NCBI RefSeq assembly: GCF_019049285.1
Contig: NZ_JAGMUL010000198.1
Span: 27,357 to 91,356, forward strand
DNA length: 64,000 nt
Direction: 5' to 3'
Origin: Streptomyces sp. AC550_RSS872
GTDB taxonomy: Bacteria > Actinomycetota > Actinomycetes > Streptomycetales > Streptomycetaceae
In this document: positions 26,489 to 35,450 of the stretch, piece after piece
Numbering within the stretch: position 1 is the first letter of the stretch
How the letters are laid out: every line of letters starts with the position of its first letter
Notes under the pieces: model-generated
Databases searched by the model: none
Told to the model about the DNA's origin: nothing
The model's input: the letters and a program-made list of their open reading frames with translations, nothing else
Position numbers and translations under genes: made by a program

Positions 26489-28078
26489 GTGAGCTCGAAA
26501 CCCGTCGTACTCATCGCTGAAGAGCTGTCGCCCGCCACCGTCGACGCGCTTGGCCCCGACTTCGAGATCCGCCACTGCAACGGAGCAGACCGAGCCGAAC
26601 TGCTCCCGGCCATCGCCGAAGTGGACGCGATCCTGATCCGCTCCGCCACCAAGGTCGACGCCGAGGCCATCGCCGCCGCGAACAAACTGAAGGTCGTCGC
26701 CCGCGCCGGTGTCGGCCTGGACAACGTCGACGTCTCCGCCGCCACCAAGGCCGGCGTGATGGTCGTCAACGCCCCCACATCGAACATCGTGACCGCCGCC
26801 GAGCTGGCCTGCGGTCTCCTGGTCGCCACCGCCCGCCACATCCCGCAGGCCAACGCCGCGCTGAAGAACGGCGAGTGGAAGCGCAGCAAGTACACGGGTG
26901 TGGAGCTCGCCGAGAAGACCCTCGGTGTCGTGGGTCTGGGCCGGATCGGCGCGCTGGTCGCCCAGCGCATGTCCGGCTTCGGGATGAAGGTCGTCGCCTA
27001 CGACCCCTACATCCAGCCCGCTCGCGCCGCCCAGATGGGCGTCAAGGTGCTGTCGCTGGACGAGCTGCTCGAGGTCTCCGACTTCATCACCGTCCACCTG
27101 CCCAAGACGCCCGAGACCGTCGGCCTCATCGGCGACGAGGCGCTGCGCAAGGTCAAGCCGAGCGTGCGCATCGTCAACGCCGCGCGCGGCGGGATCGTCG
27201 ACGAGGAGGCGCTGTACTCCGCCCTCAAGGAGGGCCGGGTCGCCGGTGCCGGCCTCGACGTGTACGCGAAGGAGCCCTGCACGGACTCCCCGCTGTTCGA
27301 GTTCGACCAGGTCGTCGCCACCCCGCACCTCGGTGCCTCCACCGACGAGGCGCAGGAGAAGGCTGGTATCGCCGTCGCCCGCTCGGTGCGCCTCGCCCTC
27401 GCCGGTGAGCTCGTGCCGGACGCGGTGAACGTCCAGGGCGGTGTCATCGCCGAGGACGTCAAGCCGGGTCTGCCGCTCGCCGAGCGCCTCGGCCGTATCT
27501 TCACGGCGCTCGCCGGTGAGGTCGCGGTCCGCCTCGACGTCGAGGTGTACGGCGAGATCACCCAGCACGATGTGAAGGTGCTGGAGCTCAGCGCCCTCAA
27601 GGGTGTCTTCGAGGACGTCGTCGACGAGACGGTGTCGTACGTCAACGCCCCGCTGTTCGCGCAGGAGCGCGGCGTCGAGGTGCGGCTGACGACCAGCTCG
27701 GAGTCGCCCGACCACCGCAATGTCGTCACCGTGCGCGGCACGCTCGGCAACGGCGAGGAGGTGTCGGTCTCCGGCACGCTGGCCGGCCCCAAGCACCTCC
27801 AGAAGATCGTCGCGGTCGGCGACTACGACGTGGACCTCGCGCTCGCCGACCACATGGTCGTCCTGAAGTACGAGGACCGTCCGGGTGTCGTCGGCACGGT
27901 CGGCCGGGTCTTCGGCGAGGCGGGCATCAACATCGCCGGCATGCAGGTCTCGCGTGCCGTCGCCGGTGGTGAGGCGCTGGCCGTCCTGACCGTCGACGAC
28001 ACGGTGCCCTCCGGGGTGTTGACCGAGGTTGCCGAGGAGATCGGGGCTACGTCGGCTCGTGCGGTGAACCTGGCCTAG
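26489..28078 (+). CDS. serA: D-3-phosphoglycerate dehydrogenase
   Basis: SerA oxidises 3-phosphoglycerate in the first committed step of serine synthesis. The 529-residue protein is the long actinobacterial type: catalytic and NAD domains (GVVGLGRIGALVA; NAARGGIVDEEAL; HLGASTDEAQEKAG), an intervening ASB domain (about 315-450) and a C-terminal ACT domain (EDRPGVVGTVGRVFGEAGIN) for serine feedback. The GTG at 26489 with GAGGA upstream gives the usual length. The preceding 265 bp contain the ilvC terminator and, presumably, its own promoter, which I cannot place confidently. A repeat-derived hairpin follows. Confidence 0.96.
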   Translation: MSSKPVVLIAEELSPATVDALGPDFEIRHCNGADRAELLPAIAEVDAILIRSATKVDAEAIAAANKLKVVARAGVGLDNVDVSAATKAGVMVVNAPTSNIVTAAELACGLLVATARHIPQANAALKNGEWKRSKYTGVELAEKTLGVVGLGRIGALVAQRMSGFGMKVVAYDPYIQPARAAQMGVKVLSLDELLEVSDFITVHLPKTPETVGLIGDEALRKVKPSVRIVNAARGGIVDEEALYSALKEGRVAGAGLDVYAKEPCTDSPLFEFDQVVATPHLGASTDEAQEKAGIAVARSVRLALAGELVPDAVNVQGGVIAEDVKPGLPLAERLGRIFTALAGEVAVRLDVEVYGEITQHDVKVLELSALKGVFEDVVDETVSYVNAPLFAQERGVEVRLTTSSESPDHRNVVTVRGTLGNGEEVSVSGTLAGPKHLQKIVAVGDYDVDLALADHMVVLKYEDRPGVVGTVGRVFGEAGINIAGMQVSRAVAGGEALAVLTVDDTVPSGVLTEVAEEIGATSARAVNLA

Positions 28079-28088
28079 GTTGCCGTGA

Positions 28089-28158
28089 CCGGGGGCTGCC
28101 GCCCCCGGACCCCGCATCGGCCCTGAACGGGCCTCGTCCTCAAACGCCGGACGGGCTG
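28089..28158. repeat. Dispersed palindromic repeat, copy B
   Basis: This has the same block order as copy A reverse-complemented: CCGGGGGCTGCCGCCCCCGG, then CCTCGTCCTCAAACGCCGG, then ACGGGCTG. It fills the space between serA and the convergent MFS gene, and its distal part is translated as the MFS C-terminus. Confidence 0.8.
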
Positions 28159-29729
28159 AGGTGACTCGGCCCGTCCGGCGTTTCGCGTGCGGGTTGGCCG
28201 AGGTGACCGGGCTCGTCCGGCGTTTCGCAGGCGCGCTTCGGCACCTCGACCCGCCGCAGCGTCACCGCCGCCAGCACCGCGGCGCCCGCGAGCAGCACCG
28301 CTCCCGCGATCGCCGCCCCCTGCATCCCGTTGGTGAACGCCTCCCGCGCGGCGGTGGCCAGGCCCGGGACCCGATCGGCGACCGCCAGCGCTCCGCCGAG
28401 CGTCTCGTGTGCCGCGTCCGGGGCCGACGCCGGGATCTCGTGGCGGTAGACCGCCGTACCGATCGAGCCGAGGACGGCCATGCCGAGGGCGCCGCCGAAC
28501 TCGGCGCCGGTCTCCAGCAGGGAGGACGCGGAGCCCGCCCGTTCCACCGGGGCGGAGCCCATCGCGAGGTCCATGATCTGGGACATCACCGTGACGCCTC
28601 CGACGGCGATCACCGCGCACGCGGTCAGCACCAGCCACAGCGAGTCCGTGCCGGCGAGGGACAGCAGCGCGAAACCGGCCGCGGAGATCGCGAAGCCCGC
28701 GGTGACGACGTAGGCACGGTTGACGCCCCGCTGCACCAGTTGCGTCGCGAGCGGTCCCGCCGCCCCGATCGGCACCGAGGGCAGCAGCGCCCACAGGGCC
28801 GCCTCCAGCGCGCCCATGCCGAGCACCGACTGAAGGTACTGCGTGGTGAAGTAGGACGAGCCCAGCACGCCGAACATGCAGACGAGGTTGAGGACCACGG
28901 AGGGCGCGAAGCCGCGTCCGCGGAACAGGTCCGGGGAGATCATCGGGGTCGCGGCGGTGCGCTGACGGTGGACGAAGAGAGCCGCGAACAGCAGGCCGAC
29001 GGTGATCGAGACGACGTAGAGGACGTTCCAGCCCTCGGACGGGATCTCCTTCAGGCCGTAGACCACGGGCAGCACCGCCGCCATGGACAGCGGGATGCTC
29101 GGCCAGTCGAAGCGGCTGGGCGCGGGGTTCCGCGACTCGGGGAGCAGTAGGGGGCCGAGGAGCAGCAGGAGTGCCATCGCGGGCAGGTTGACCAGGAAGA
29201 CCGAGCCCCACCAGAAGTGCTCGACCAGAACCCCGCTCATCACCGAACCGAGGGCGACCCCGGCCGTCATCACGCCGGACCACATGCCGATCGCCTTCGC
29301 GCGCTGCGCGGGATCGGTGAACATCGTGCGCAGGATGGCCATGGTCGCCGGCATCAGGGTCGCGCCGCCGATGCCGAGGACCGCGCGGGCCGCGATCAGG
29401 ATCTCGGCGCTGTGCGCGTACGCCGCCATGAGCGAGGCGCCGCCGAAGGCGGTGGCGCCGGTCAGCAGGAGGCGGCGGTGGCCGATGCGGTCGCCGAGTG
29501 AACCCATGGTCATCAGCAGGCCGGCCAGGACGAAGCCGTAGATGTCGAAGATCCACAGCTGCTGGGTGCCGCTCGGCTCCAGGTCCGCGCTGATCGCCGG
29601 GACGGCGAAGTACAGGACCGAGACGTCCATGGAGACCAGCAGCAGCGGAAGCATCAGGACGCCCAGAGCAATCCATTCGCGGCGCCCGGCGCGGGTGCCC
29701 GTCGAAGGGCTCGTCAGGTTGGTTGTCAT
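28140..29729 (-). CDS. MFS drug-efflux transporter, DHA2 (14-helix) type
   Basis: This 529-residue inner-membrane protein has about 14 hydrophobic helices and the DHA2 pattern: DVSVLYFAVPAISADLEPSG in helix 1, DIYGFVLAGLLMTMGSLGDR with the motif-A loop, and a motif-C-like stretch (GVALGSVMSGVLVEHFWWG). It should export cationic or amphipathic drugs with protons. It is divergent from a TetR gene that probably represses it. The last about 30 residues are a tandem duplication (ETPDEPGHLGQPAR, then ETPDGPSHLSPSGV) encoded by the dispersed repeat and do not look like part of the transporter family. Confidence 0.92.
   Translation of the reverse strand: MTTNLTSPSTGTRAGRREWIALGVLMLPLLLVSMDVSVLYFAVPAISADLEPSGTQQLWIFDIYGFVLAGLLMTMGSLGDRIGHRRLLLTGATAFGGASLMAAYAHSAEILIAARAVLGIGGATLMPATMAILRTMFTDPAQRAKAIGMWSGVMTAGVALGSVMSGVLVEHFWWGSVFLVNLPAMALLLLLGPLLLPESRNPAPSRFDWPSIPLSMAAVLPVVYGLKEIPSEGWNVLYVVSITVGLLFAALFVHRQRTAATPMISPDLFRGRGFAPSVVLNLVCMFGVLGSSYFTTQYLQSVLGMGALEAALWALLPSVPIGAAGPLATQLVQRGVNRAYVVTAGFAISAAGFALLSLAGTDSLWLVLTACAVIAVGGVTVMSQIMDLAMGSAPVERAGSASSLLETGAEFGGALGMAVLGSIGTAVYRHEIPASAPDAAHETLGGALAVADRVPGLATAAREAFTNGMQGAAIAGAVLLAGAAVLAAVTLRRVEVPKRACETPDEPGHLGQPARETPDGPSHLSPSGV
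28142..28183. terminator. Hairpin terminator formed by the repeat
   Basis: AAACGCCGGACGGGC (28142-28156) and GCCCGTCCGGCGTTT (28169-28183) form a perfect 15-bp inverted repeat. It lies just after serA, within the last codons of the convergent MFS gene, and can terminate serA transcription. Confidence 0.7.
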
Positions 29730-29761
29730 GGCGGTGAATGTACGCGCGTCTTAAACGCTTG

Positions 29762-29788
29762 TCTAGAACGACTGTATAGGACGGCCGT
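29762..29788. promoter_or_regulatory. Candidate operator between MFS and TetR genes
   Basis: The 85-bp divergent gap contains the short palindromes TCTAGA (29762-29767) and ACGGCCGT (29781-29788). TetR-regulated efflux pumps usually carry such sites here, but the symmetry is short, so the exact operator is uncertain. Confidence 0.35.
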
Positions 29789-29814
29789 ATGGATCGGAGG
29801 TAGGGTGGGTCGTC

Positions 29815-30396
29815 ATGGGACACCGTGAGGATCTGCTCGAAGGCGCCAAGCGCTGCCTGCTGGCGAAGGGGTTCGCGCGCACGACCGCGCGCGACATCGT
29901 CAAGGAGTCGGGGACCAACCTCGCCTCGATCGGTTACCACTACGGATCGAAGGACGCGCTGCTGGCAGAGGCCTACCTGGCGTTGGTCGGGGAGCTGTCC
30001 GAGGCCTTCGACGGCGAACAGGGCGAGGCCGACGCCGAACCCGGCTCGATCGAGCGGTTCCGGCAGGTGTGGTCGAACATCATCGGCACCATGCGGGGGC
30101 CGGGGTCGATGTGGCACCTCAGCATCGAGATCGTGGCCATGGGTGATCAGCTGCCCGCGGTCCGTGATCACCTGGCACGGCAGCAGCGGGACGCCGAGCG
30201 CGCTCTGGTCGCGCTGTTCACGGGCGTGCCGGAGGAGGAGGTGTCGGACAGGACCCTGGACACCCTCGGCCGGTTCTACACGACCCTCATGACGGGGCTC
30301 ATCGCGCAATGGAACTTCGACCCCGAGCGTGCGCCCGACGCTGAAGCGCTCACCGAAGGCCTCCGCCAGGTGATCGAGGCAGCTACCCCGAAATGA
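29815..30396 (+). CDS. TetR-family regulator of the adjacent MFS pump
   Basis: This 193-residue TetR protein has the N-terminal helix-turn-helix KGFARTTARDIVKESGTNLA then SIGYHYGSKDALL, and a C-terminal ligand pocket. It is divergent from the DHA2 transporter, the standard arrangement for an efflux repressor. Its last 14 bases overlap the convergent ABC ATPase gene. ATG 29815 is preceded by GGAGG about 17 bases upstream; spacing is longer than ideal. Confidence 0.92.
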   Translation: MGHREDLLEGAKRCLLAKGFARTTARDIVKESGTNLASIGYHYGSKDALLAEAYLALVGELSEAFDGEQGEADAEPGSIERFRQVWSNIIGTMRGPGSMWHLSIEIVAMGDQLPAVRDHLARQQRDAERALVALFTGVPEEEVSDRTLDTLGRFYTTLMTGLIAQWNFDPERAPDAEALTEGLRQVIEAATPK

Positions 30397-31054
30397 CGCG
30401 CCCCTCGCGCATCTCGATCGCCCGGTCCGCGACATGCCGTACGACCGCCCGGTCGTGGCAGATGAACAGATAGCCGAGGCCGAGGTCGTCCTGGAGGTCG
30501 GCGAGCAGGTTCAGTACGCCGGCGCGCACGGACGGGTCGAGCGACGAGACGGGTTCGTCCAGGATCAGCAGGCGTGGCTCCGAGGCCAGTGCGCGGGCGA
30601 TACCGGCGCGTTGGCACTGGCCGCCGGAGAGTTCGTGCGGGAGGCGGTCGCCGTACGACGGGTCGAGGCCCACTCGGTCGAGGAGTTCGGCCACCTGGTC
30701 GGTCGTGGGCCGGCGGCCCTGGATCCGCAGGGGTTCGGCCACCGCGTCGCGGATGCGGTGGCGAGGGCTCAGTGATCCGTACGGGTCCTGGAAGACGGGC
30801 TGCATGCGAGGGCGCAGCGGGCGCAGCTCGCGTTCGGTGAGGGTCGTCAACTCCCGGCCCTCGAAGAAGACTTCACCGGCGTCCGGGCGGCGCAGCTGGA
30901 GGACGGCCTGGGCCGTGGAGGACTTGCCGCAGCCGGACGGGCCGTTGAGGGCGAGGGTCTCGCCGGGGGCCAGGGTGAAGGAGAGGTGGTCGACGGCGGT
31001 CACGCCGCCGTAGCGGACGACGAGGTCGCGGACGTCGAGCAGGGCGTCACTCAT
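30383..31054 (-). CDS. ABC transporter ATPase, Dpp/Nik family (second ATPase)
   Basis: This is a 223-residue nucleotide-binding subunit with Walker A GPSGCGKS (38-45), signature LSGGQCQRAGIARAL, Walker B LLILDEPVSSLD and the switch His in FICHD. It lacks the C-terminal oligopeptide/HPY extension seen in its partner, as is common for the F-type subunit. Its ATG overlaps the stop of the partner ATPase gene (ATGAGTGA), so the two are translationally coupled. It is the last gene of the four-gene importer operon. Confidence 0.93.
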   Translation of the reverse strand: MSDALLDVRDLVVRYGGVTAVDHLSFTLAPGETLALNGPSGCGKSSTAQAVLQLRRPDAGEVFFEGRELTTLTERELRPLRPRMQPVFQDPYGSLSPRHRIRDAVAEPLRIQGRRPTTDQVAELLDRVGLDPSYGDRLPHELSGGQCQRAGIARALASEPRLLILDEPVSSLDPSVRAGVLNLLADLQDDLGLGYLFICHDRAVVRHVADRAIEMREGRVISG

Positions 31055-32036
31055 GGAACAACTCCGTTGCCGGGTACGGGAGTTCGGGCCAGCGGTGACA
31101 GGCCACCAGGCGTTTCTCCACCTCCTGCGGTTCTGGTTCCACCGTGTGGCAGGCGTCCGCCGCGAGGGGGCAGCGGGGCGTGAAGGCGCAGCCCGGTGGG
31201 AGGGAGCCCGGGGCGGGTGGGGTGCCGCGCAGGGCGGGCAGGCGCCGGCCCGGGGGTGCGTGCTGGGGGAGGGAGGCCAGCAGGCCTGCCGTGTACGGGG
31301 CCCGGGGGCGGGCCAGCACCTCTTCCGCCGGGCCGAGTTCGGTGAGGCGGCCGGCGTACATGACCAGCACGCGGTCCGCGTGGTCCCGTACGACGTCCAT
31401 GTCGTGGGTGACCAGGACGAGCGCGGCGCCCACAGCCTCCCGCTGCTCGGCGAGCACCCGCAGCACCTGGTCGCGGCGCTCCTCGTCCAGGGCGGTGGTG
31501 GGCTCGTCGGCGACGACGACGTCGGGTTCGTTGATCGTCGCCATGGCGATGACGGCGCGCTGCCGCATGCCGCCGGAGTACTCGTGCGGATACGCCCGAG
31601 CCTTGCGGGCGGCGTCCGGGATGCCGACCCGGTCGAGCGCGGCGACCGCACGGGCTCTGGCCTCCCTGCGGGAGACGCGGGCCACCGACCGAACGGCGGC
31701 GGCGAGTTGGTCGCCCACCGGGTGCACGGGGGAGAGGGCGGACAGGGCGTCCTGCGGGACCAGGGAGATACGGCGGCCGCGGTGCGCGGCGAGGTCGGGC
31801 TCGACCGTTCCGCTCCGTGTCGCGCCCCGGGGCAGCATGCCCAGCAGGGCACGGGCCGTGAGGGACTTGCCCGCGCCGGACTCGCCGACGATCGCGAGCG
31901 CTTCGCGTGGGCGGACGTCGAAGGACAGGCCCCGCACGACCTCGACGCCGTCGAAGGCGATCCGCAGGTCGCGCACGGAGAGGAGCGCATCGGGTGGGAA
32001 CGGCGCATCGGGCGAGAGAGGCACATCAGACGGCAA
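31047..32036 (-). CDS. ABC transporter ATPase, Dpp/Nik family (first ATPase), TTG start
   Basis: This 329-residue nucleotide-binding subunit has Walker A GESGAGKS (51-58), signature YSGGMRQRAVIAMA, Walker B DVVVADEPTTALD and a C-terminal oligo/HPY domain with the Cys-containing pattern GCAFTPRCPLAADAC typical of peptide/nickel ATPases. A perfect AAGGAGG lies six bases before a TTG at 32036, so TTG is the likely start. The GTG four codons later is too far from that site. The start overlaps the end of the fused permease gene by 11 bp. Confidence 0.92.
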   Translation of the reverse strand: MPSDVPLSPDAPFPPDALLSVRDLRIAFDGVEVVRGLSFDVRPREALAIVGESGAGKSLTARALLGMLPRGATRSGTVEPDLAAHRGRRISLVPQDALSALSPVHPVGDQLAAAVRSVARVSRREARARAVAALDRVGIPDAARKARAYPHEYSGGMRQRAVIAMATINEPDVVVADEPTTALDEERRDQVLRVLAEQREAVGAALVLVTHDMDVVRDHADRVLVMYAGRLTELGPAEEVLARPRAPYTAGLLASLPQHAPPGRRLPALRGTPPAPGSLPPGCAFTPRCPLAADACHTVEPEPQEVEKRLVACHRWPELPYPATELFHE

Positions 32037-33840
32037 CGGAGGCCTCCTTCTTCGTTGTCGCAGGCTTCTTCGCCGTCGGCTTCTTCACTCCCGGTGCGAC
32101 TCGCCGCACCCTGCGACCCTGCACGGCCGCCGCGCCCGACACCGCAAGTCCCGCCAGCAGGGCCAACGCGACGGCCGGGGCGAGGGCTGCCCAGGGAGCG
32201 CGTTCGACGTAGGCGCGGGACTCGTCGAGGAGCAGGCCCCACTCGGGGGCGGGCGGCTGGGCACCCAGGCCCAGGAAGCCGAGGGAGGCCAGGGCGAGGG
32301 CGATGCCGGGGAGGCGGAGGAGGGCGTGGCGGGCGACGGGCGCGGCGACGGACGGCAGGACGTGCCGGGTGAGGATCCAGAACGGGGTCGCGCCCATGGC
32401 CCGTTGGGCGGTCAGGAACGCCGACGCCCGTACCTCCTGCACGAGTGCCGCCGCGTGCGCGGACAGGGCCGGCCAGGAGATCAGCCCGACCGCGAGGGCC
32501 GCGCCGCCGGTGCCCGGGCCGGCCGCCGCGGCGACCAGGATGCCGACGATCACCGGGGGCAGGGCGTTGGCGATGTCCGCCGCGCCGGCGGCGATGCCGG
32601 GCAGGAAGCCGAGGGCGAGCGCGACCAGCAGGCTCAGTACGCAGATGGCGGCAGCTGTGCCGACGGTCGAGGCGGCGCCGTGTCCGAGCCGGGCGAGCAC
32701 GTCGCGCCCGAGGGCGTCGGTGCCGAGCGGATGGGCCCAGGTGGGGGCGGCGAGCCGGGCGGCGGTGTTGACGGTGTACGGGTCGCGCAGCAGGCCCCAG
32801 CCGATGGTCACGGCGAGGACTGTGAACAGAGTCAACGGGATCGCCGGGTGTGCACGGACCGGCCGTGCCGGAGGCAGCGTCAGGCCGGCGTCACGCAGGG
32901 CGGGGCCCAGCAGCCGGCGCCGGGTGAACGCCGCCGACGCGCCCGCGACCAGACCGAGCAGCAGCAGCGCCAGCACCGACCCCTGGAGCAGCGGCAGATC
33001 CTGCGACTTGGCCGCGCCGAGCGCCGTACGGCCGATACCGGGCACCGCGAACACCATCTCCACGGCGACCGCGCCGCCGGTCAGGCCGACGGCGACCATC
33101 CCGAACTGCGGTACCAGCGGCGGCAGTACGCGCTTGACGGCGGCCGCCGAGATCGCCGTACGGCTCACTCCCGCACCGCGCCACAGCTCCACCCACCGTT
33201 CGTCGAGGACAGCGGGCAGCGCGTCCGCGACCAGCCGGCCGAGCAGGCCGCCCGCCGGGACGCCGAGGGCGAGCGCGGGCAGCACCAGATACTCGGGGCC
33301 CGCCCAGCCGGCCGTCGGCAGCCAGCCCAGCCACACCCCGCACACCAGCAGTGCGACGGTGGCCAGCAGGAACTCGGGGACCGCGGCGAGCATGGAGGCG
33401 AAGGCACCCGTCGAGCCGCGCCCCCGCACCAGCACCGGCGCCACCAGCGCGGCGGCCAGCACGACCGCCACACCGAGCGCCGCGCCCATCAGGGCCAGCG
33501 ACACCTGGAGCCCGTCGACGACGGACGGCAGGACGTCGTACCCCGACACCCAGGAGGTGCCGAGGTCGCCGCGCAGCAGGTCCGAGGCCCACCTTCCCAA
33601 CAGGGAAAGGGGGCCGGCGTCCAGGCCGAGGTCCTCGCGGATCGCGGACAGGGCCTCCTCGGTCGCCTCCTGCTCGGCCGACCGGGCGCGCAGCACGGTG
33701 AGCGCCGGGTCCCGGCGCGAGAGCCAGGGCAGCAGGCCGACGGTGGCCAGGACGGCGACGAGACAGACGAGGCGGGTCAGCCCGGAGGAGCCGACCAACT
33801 TCCTTGTCCGGGAGCCCACTTGGCGCTGAAGGGTCTTCAC
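32026..33840 (-). CDS. Fused DppB-DppC type ABC permease
   Basis: The 604-residue protein joins two permeases normally made separately. The first half (about 1-300) is DppB-like, with LLRGDLGTSWVSG and an EAA-type loop near GVSRTAISAAAVKRVLPPL. The second (about 320-590) is DppC-like, with HPLGTDALGRDVLARL and RAMGATPFWILTRHVLP. The C-terminus is Lys-rich (KKPTAKKPATTKK). It begins with GTG at 33840, overlapping the stop of the binding-protein gene (GTGA). A single polypeptide forming the pore fits a compact operon of one binding protein, one permease and two ATPases. Confidence 0.92.
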   Translation of the reverse strand: MKTLQRQVGSRTRKLVGSSGLTRLVCLVAVLATVGLLPWLSRRDPALTVLRARSAEQEATEEALSAIREDLGLDAGPLSLLGRWASDLLRGDLGTSWVSGYDVLPSVVDGLQVSLALMGAALGVAVVLAAALVAPVLVRGRGSTGAFASMLAAVPEFLLATVALLVCGVWLGWLPTAGWAGPEYLVLPALALGVPAGGLLGRLVADALPAVLDERWVELWRGAGVSRTAISAAAVKRVLPPLVPQFGMVAVGLTGGAVAVEMVFAVPGIGRTALGAAKSQDLPLLQGSVLALLLLGLVAGASAAFTRRRLLGPALRDAGLTLPPARPVRAHPAIPLTLFTVLAVTIGWGLLRDPYTVNTAARLAAPTWAHPLGTDALGRDVLARLGHGAASTVGTAAAICVLSLLVALALGFLPGIAAGAADIANALPPVIVGILVAAAAGPGTGGAALAVGLISWPALSAHAAALVQEVRASAFLTAQRAMGATPFWILTRHVLPSVAAPVARHALLRLPGIALALASLGFLGLGAQPPAPEWGLLLDESRAYVERAPWAALAPAVALALLAGLAVSGAAAVQGRRVRRVAPGVKKPTAKKPATTKKEASVAV

Positions 33841-35327
33841 TTGACGTAGGTGTCCACCGTGACGAGCTCACGCTCACGCGGGTCGTGGGCCGCGTCCACG
33901 ACACCGGCGGCGTCGCCCTGGATCACCCGCTCGTGGAGCATGGGAATCGCCGCGTCCGTGGCGAGCACGGCGGCCTCGGCCTCGATGACCGCCTTTCGGC
34001 GGGCGGCGCCGGCCTTCGTCTCGCCGGCCCTCTTCAACTCGGCGTCCACGGAGGAGTCGGCGAGCTGGGAGAGGTTGAAGGAGCCGTCGGAGGCGAAGTC
34101 GCTGTACAGGTAGGCGACCGGGTCGCCGGAGTCCAGGACGGTGGCCCGGGAGAGGATGAACGCGTCGAACTTGCCCGCCAGGGCGTCGGATTCGATGTTC
34201 GCGTACTCGCGCACGTCGAGCTTCACCTTGAACCCGGCCTTTTGCAGCTGCTGCTGCAACGTGGCGGCGACCTCGGGCAGCTCGGCCCGGTCGGTGAAGG
34301 TGCCGATGGTGATCGTCGTGCCGTTCGGCTTGCCGGGCTTCGTGTGCTTGACGGGCGTGCGCAGGCCGGCCGCCCACGGCAGCGCGGGACCGAGCAGCCC
34401 CTTGGCGACATCCGCCCGCCCCTCGTACACGCCCTCCACGATCGACTTGGCGTCGATCGCCTCCCGGGCGGCGGCGCGCAGCGAGGCGTCCTTGAAGACA
34501 CTCTTCTCGGTGTTCAGATAGAAGGTGTTGGTGCGCGGCATCGGGACCTCGGTGATCAGGTCCTGGTCGAGGACGGCGGCCTGGGAGACCGGAATCGCCT
34601 CGACGATGTCGGCCTCACCGGTGCGCAGGGCGGCGGCGCGGGCCGTCCCGTCCGGCACGAACTTGACGTCGATTCCCGGGGCCTTGGCCTTGCCGCCCCA
34701 GTACTTGTCGTAGCGGTCGAGAGCGGCGGAGGAGGTGCCGTTCACCTTGACGAGTTCGAAGGGGCCGGTGCCGGCGCCGACGGGGTTCACCGTCTTCCCC
34801 CGGTAGGCCTTGGCGGCCAGGACCGACAGCTGGGGCGAGCTCAGCCGCTGCGGGACGAGGGGATCCTCGGTGCCGGTGGTGACCGAGACCGTGTCGGCGT
34901 CCTCGGCCTTCGCGGTCAGCTCCACGCCGTCGAGGATGCGGGGCTTGGGGGAGGCGCCGGCGGCCTTGGTGAGCGACCGCACGACGGCCTCGGCGTCGAG
35001 CTTCGTGCCGTCGTGGAAGGTGACGCCGTCGCGTATCTCGAAGGTCCATCTGCGGCCGGACTGCTGCCACTTGGTGGCGAGGGCCGGCTGGGCGTCGCCG
35101 TCCGCGTTGAGCTTCACCAGGGTCTCGGCCGTCGACCAGCGCGAGAGCTTGAACGCGTCGTCGCTCAGGGGGGACAGGCCGGAGCGGGGCGGCAGCATGT
35201 GCGCGACACGGATGCGCTTGCCGTCGGCGGACGCCTCGTCGGACCCCGCCGACGAGAAGCATCCGGTGAGCAGGGCGGAGGCCGCGGTGACCGCGGTGAG
35301 CGGGAGAAGACGGGCGGGCACGCGCAC
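33837..35327 (-). CDS. Substrate-binding lipoprotein, NikA/peptide (SBP_bac_5) family
   Basis: This 496-residue extracytoplasmic receptor has a signal peptide ending in lipobox LLTGC, then a family-5 solute-binding fold. The region ETLVKLNADGDAQPALATKW and then WTFEIRDGVTFHDG resembles nickel and metallophore binders (NikA, CntA) as well as dipeptide binders. GTG 35327 follows CCGGAG. It heads an operon with a fused permease and two ATPases. A Zur-like box 58 bp upstream suggests it imports zinc, nickel or a metal chelate; the ligand cannot be proved from sequence. Confidence 0.9.
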   Translation of the reverse strand: MRVPARLLPLTAVTAASALLTGCFSSAGSDEASADGKRIRVAHMLPPRSGLSPLSDDAFKLSRWSTAETLVKLNADGDAQPALATKWQQSGRRWTFEIRDGVTFHDGTKLDAEAVVRSLTKAAGASPKPRILDGVELTAKAEDADTVSVTTGTEDPLVPQRLSSPQLSVLAAKAYRGKTVNPVGAGTGPFELVKVNGTSSAALDRYDKYWGGKAKAPGIDVKFVPDGTARAAALRTGEADIVEAIPVSQAAVLDQDLITEVPMPRTNTFYLNTEKSVFKDASLRAAAREAIDAKSIVEGVYEGRADVAKGLLGPALPWAAGLRTPVKHTKPGKPNGTTITIGTFTDRAELPEVAATLQQQLQKAGFKVKLDVREYANIESDALAGKFDAFILSRATVLDSGDPVAYLYSDFASDGSFNLSQLADSSVDAELKRAGETKAGAARRKAVIEAEAAVLATDAAIPMLHERVIQGDAAGVVDAAHDPRERELVTVDTYVK

Positions 35328-35384
35328 GGGACACTCCGGGTAAAGGCGTGGTCAAAGGTTGAATGCTCACCGAACATAGCATGA

Positions 35385-35399
35385 TGACAATCGTTTTCA
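35385..35399. promoter_or_regulatory. Zur-box-like operator of the ABC importer
   Basis: On the coding strand of the importer the sequence is TGAAAACGATTGTCA, an imperfect 7-1-7 palindrome. It matches the core of the actinobacterial zinc-repressor consensus (TGAAAATCATTTTCA) at 12 of 15 positions. It overlaps where the promoter should be, upstream of a possible -10 TATGTT. This is strong by eye but unconfirmed. Confidence 0.55.
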
Positions 35400-35450
35400 G
35401 AAGACCGGAGTCGGTCGTGCGACCTGCTGCTCAGGGCACCCGCGACCACT

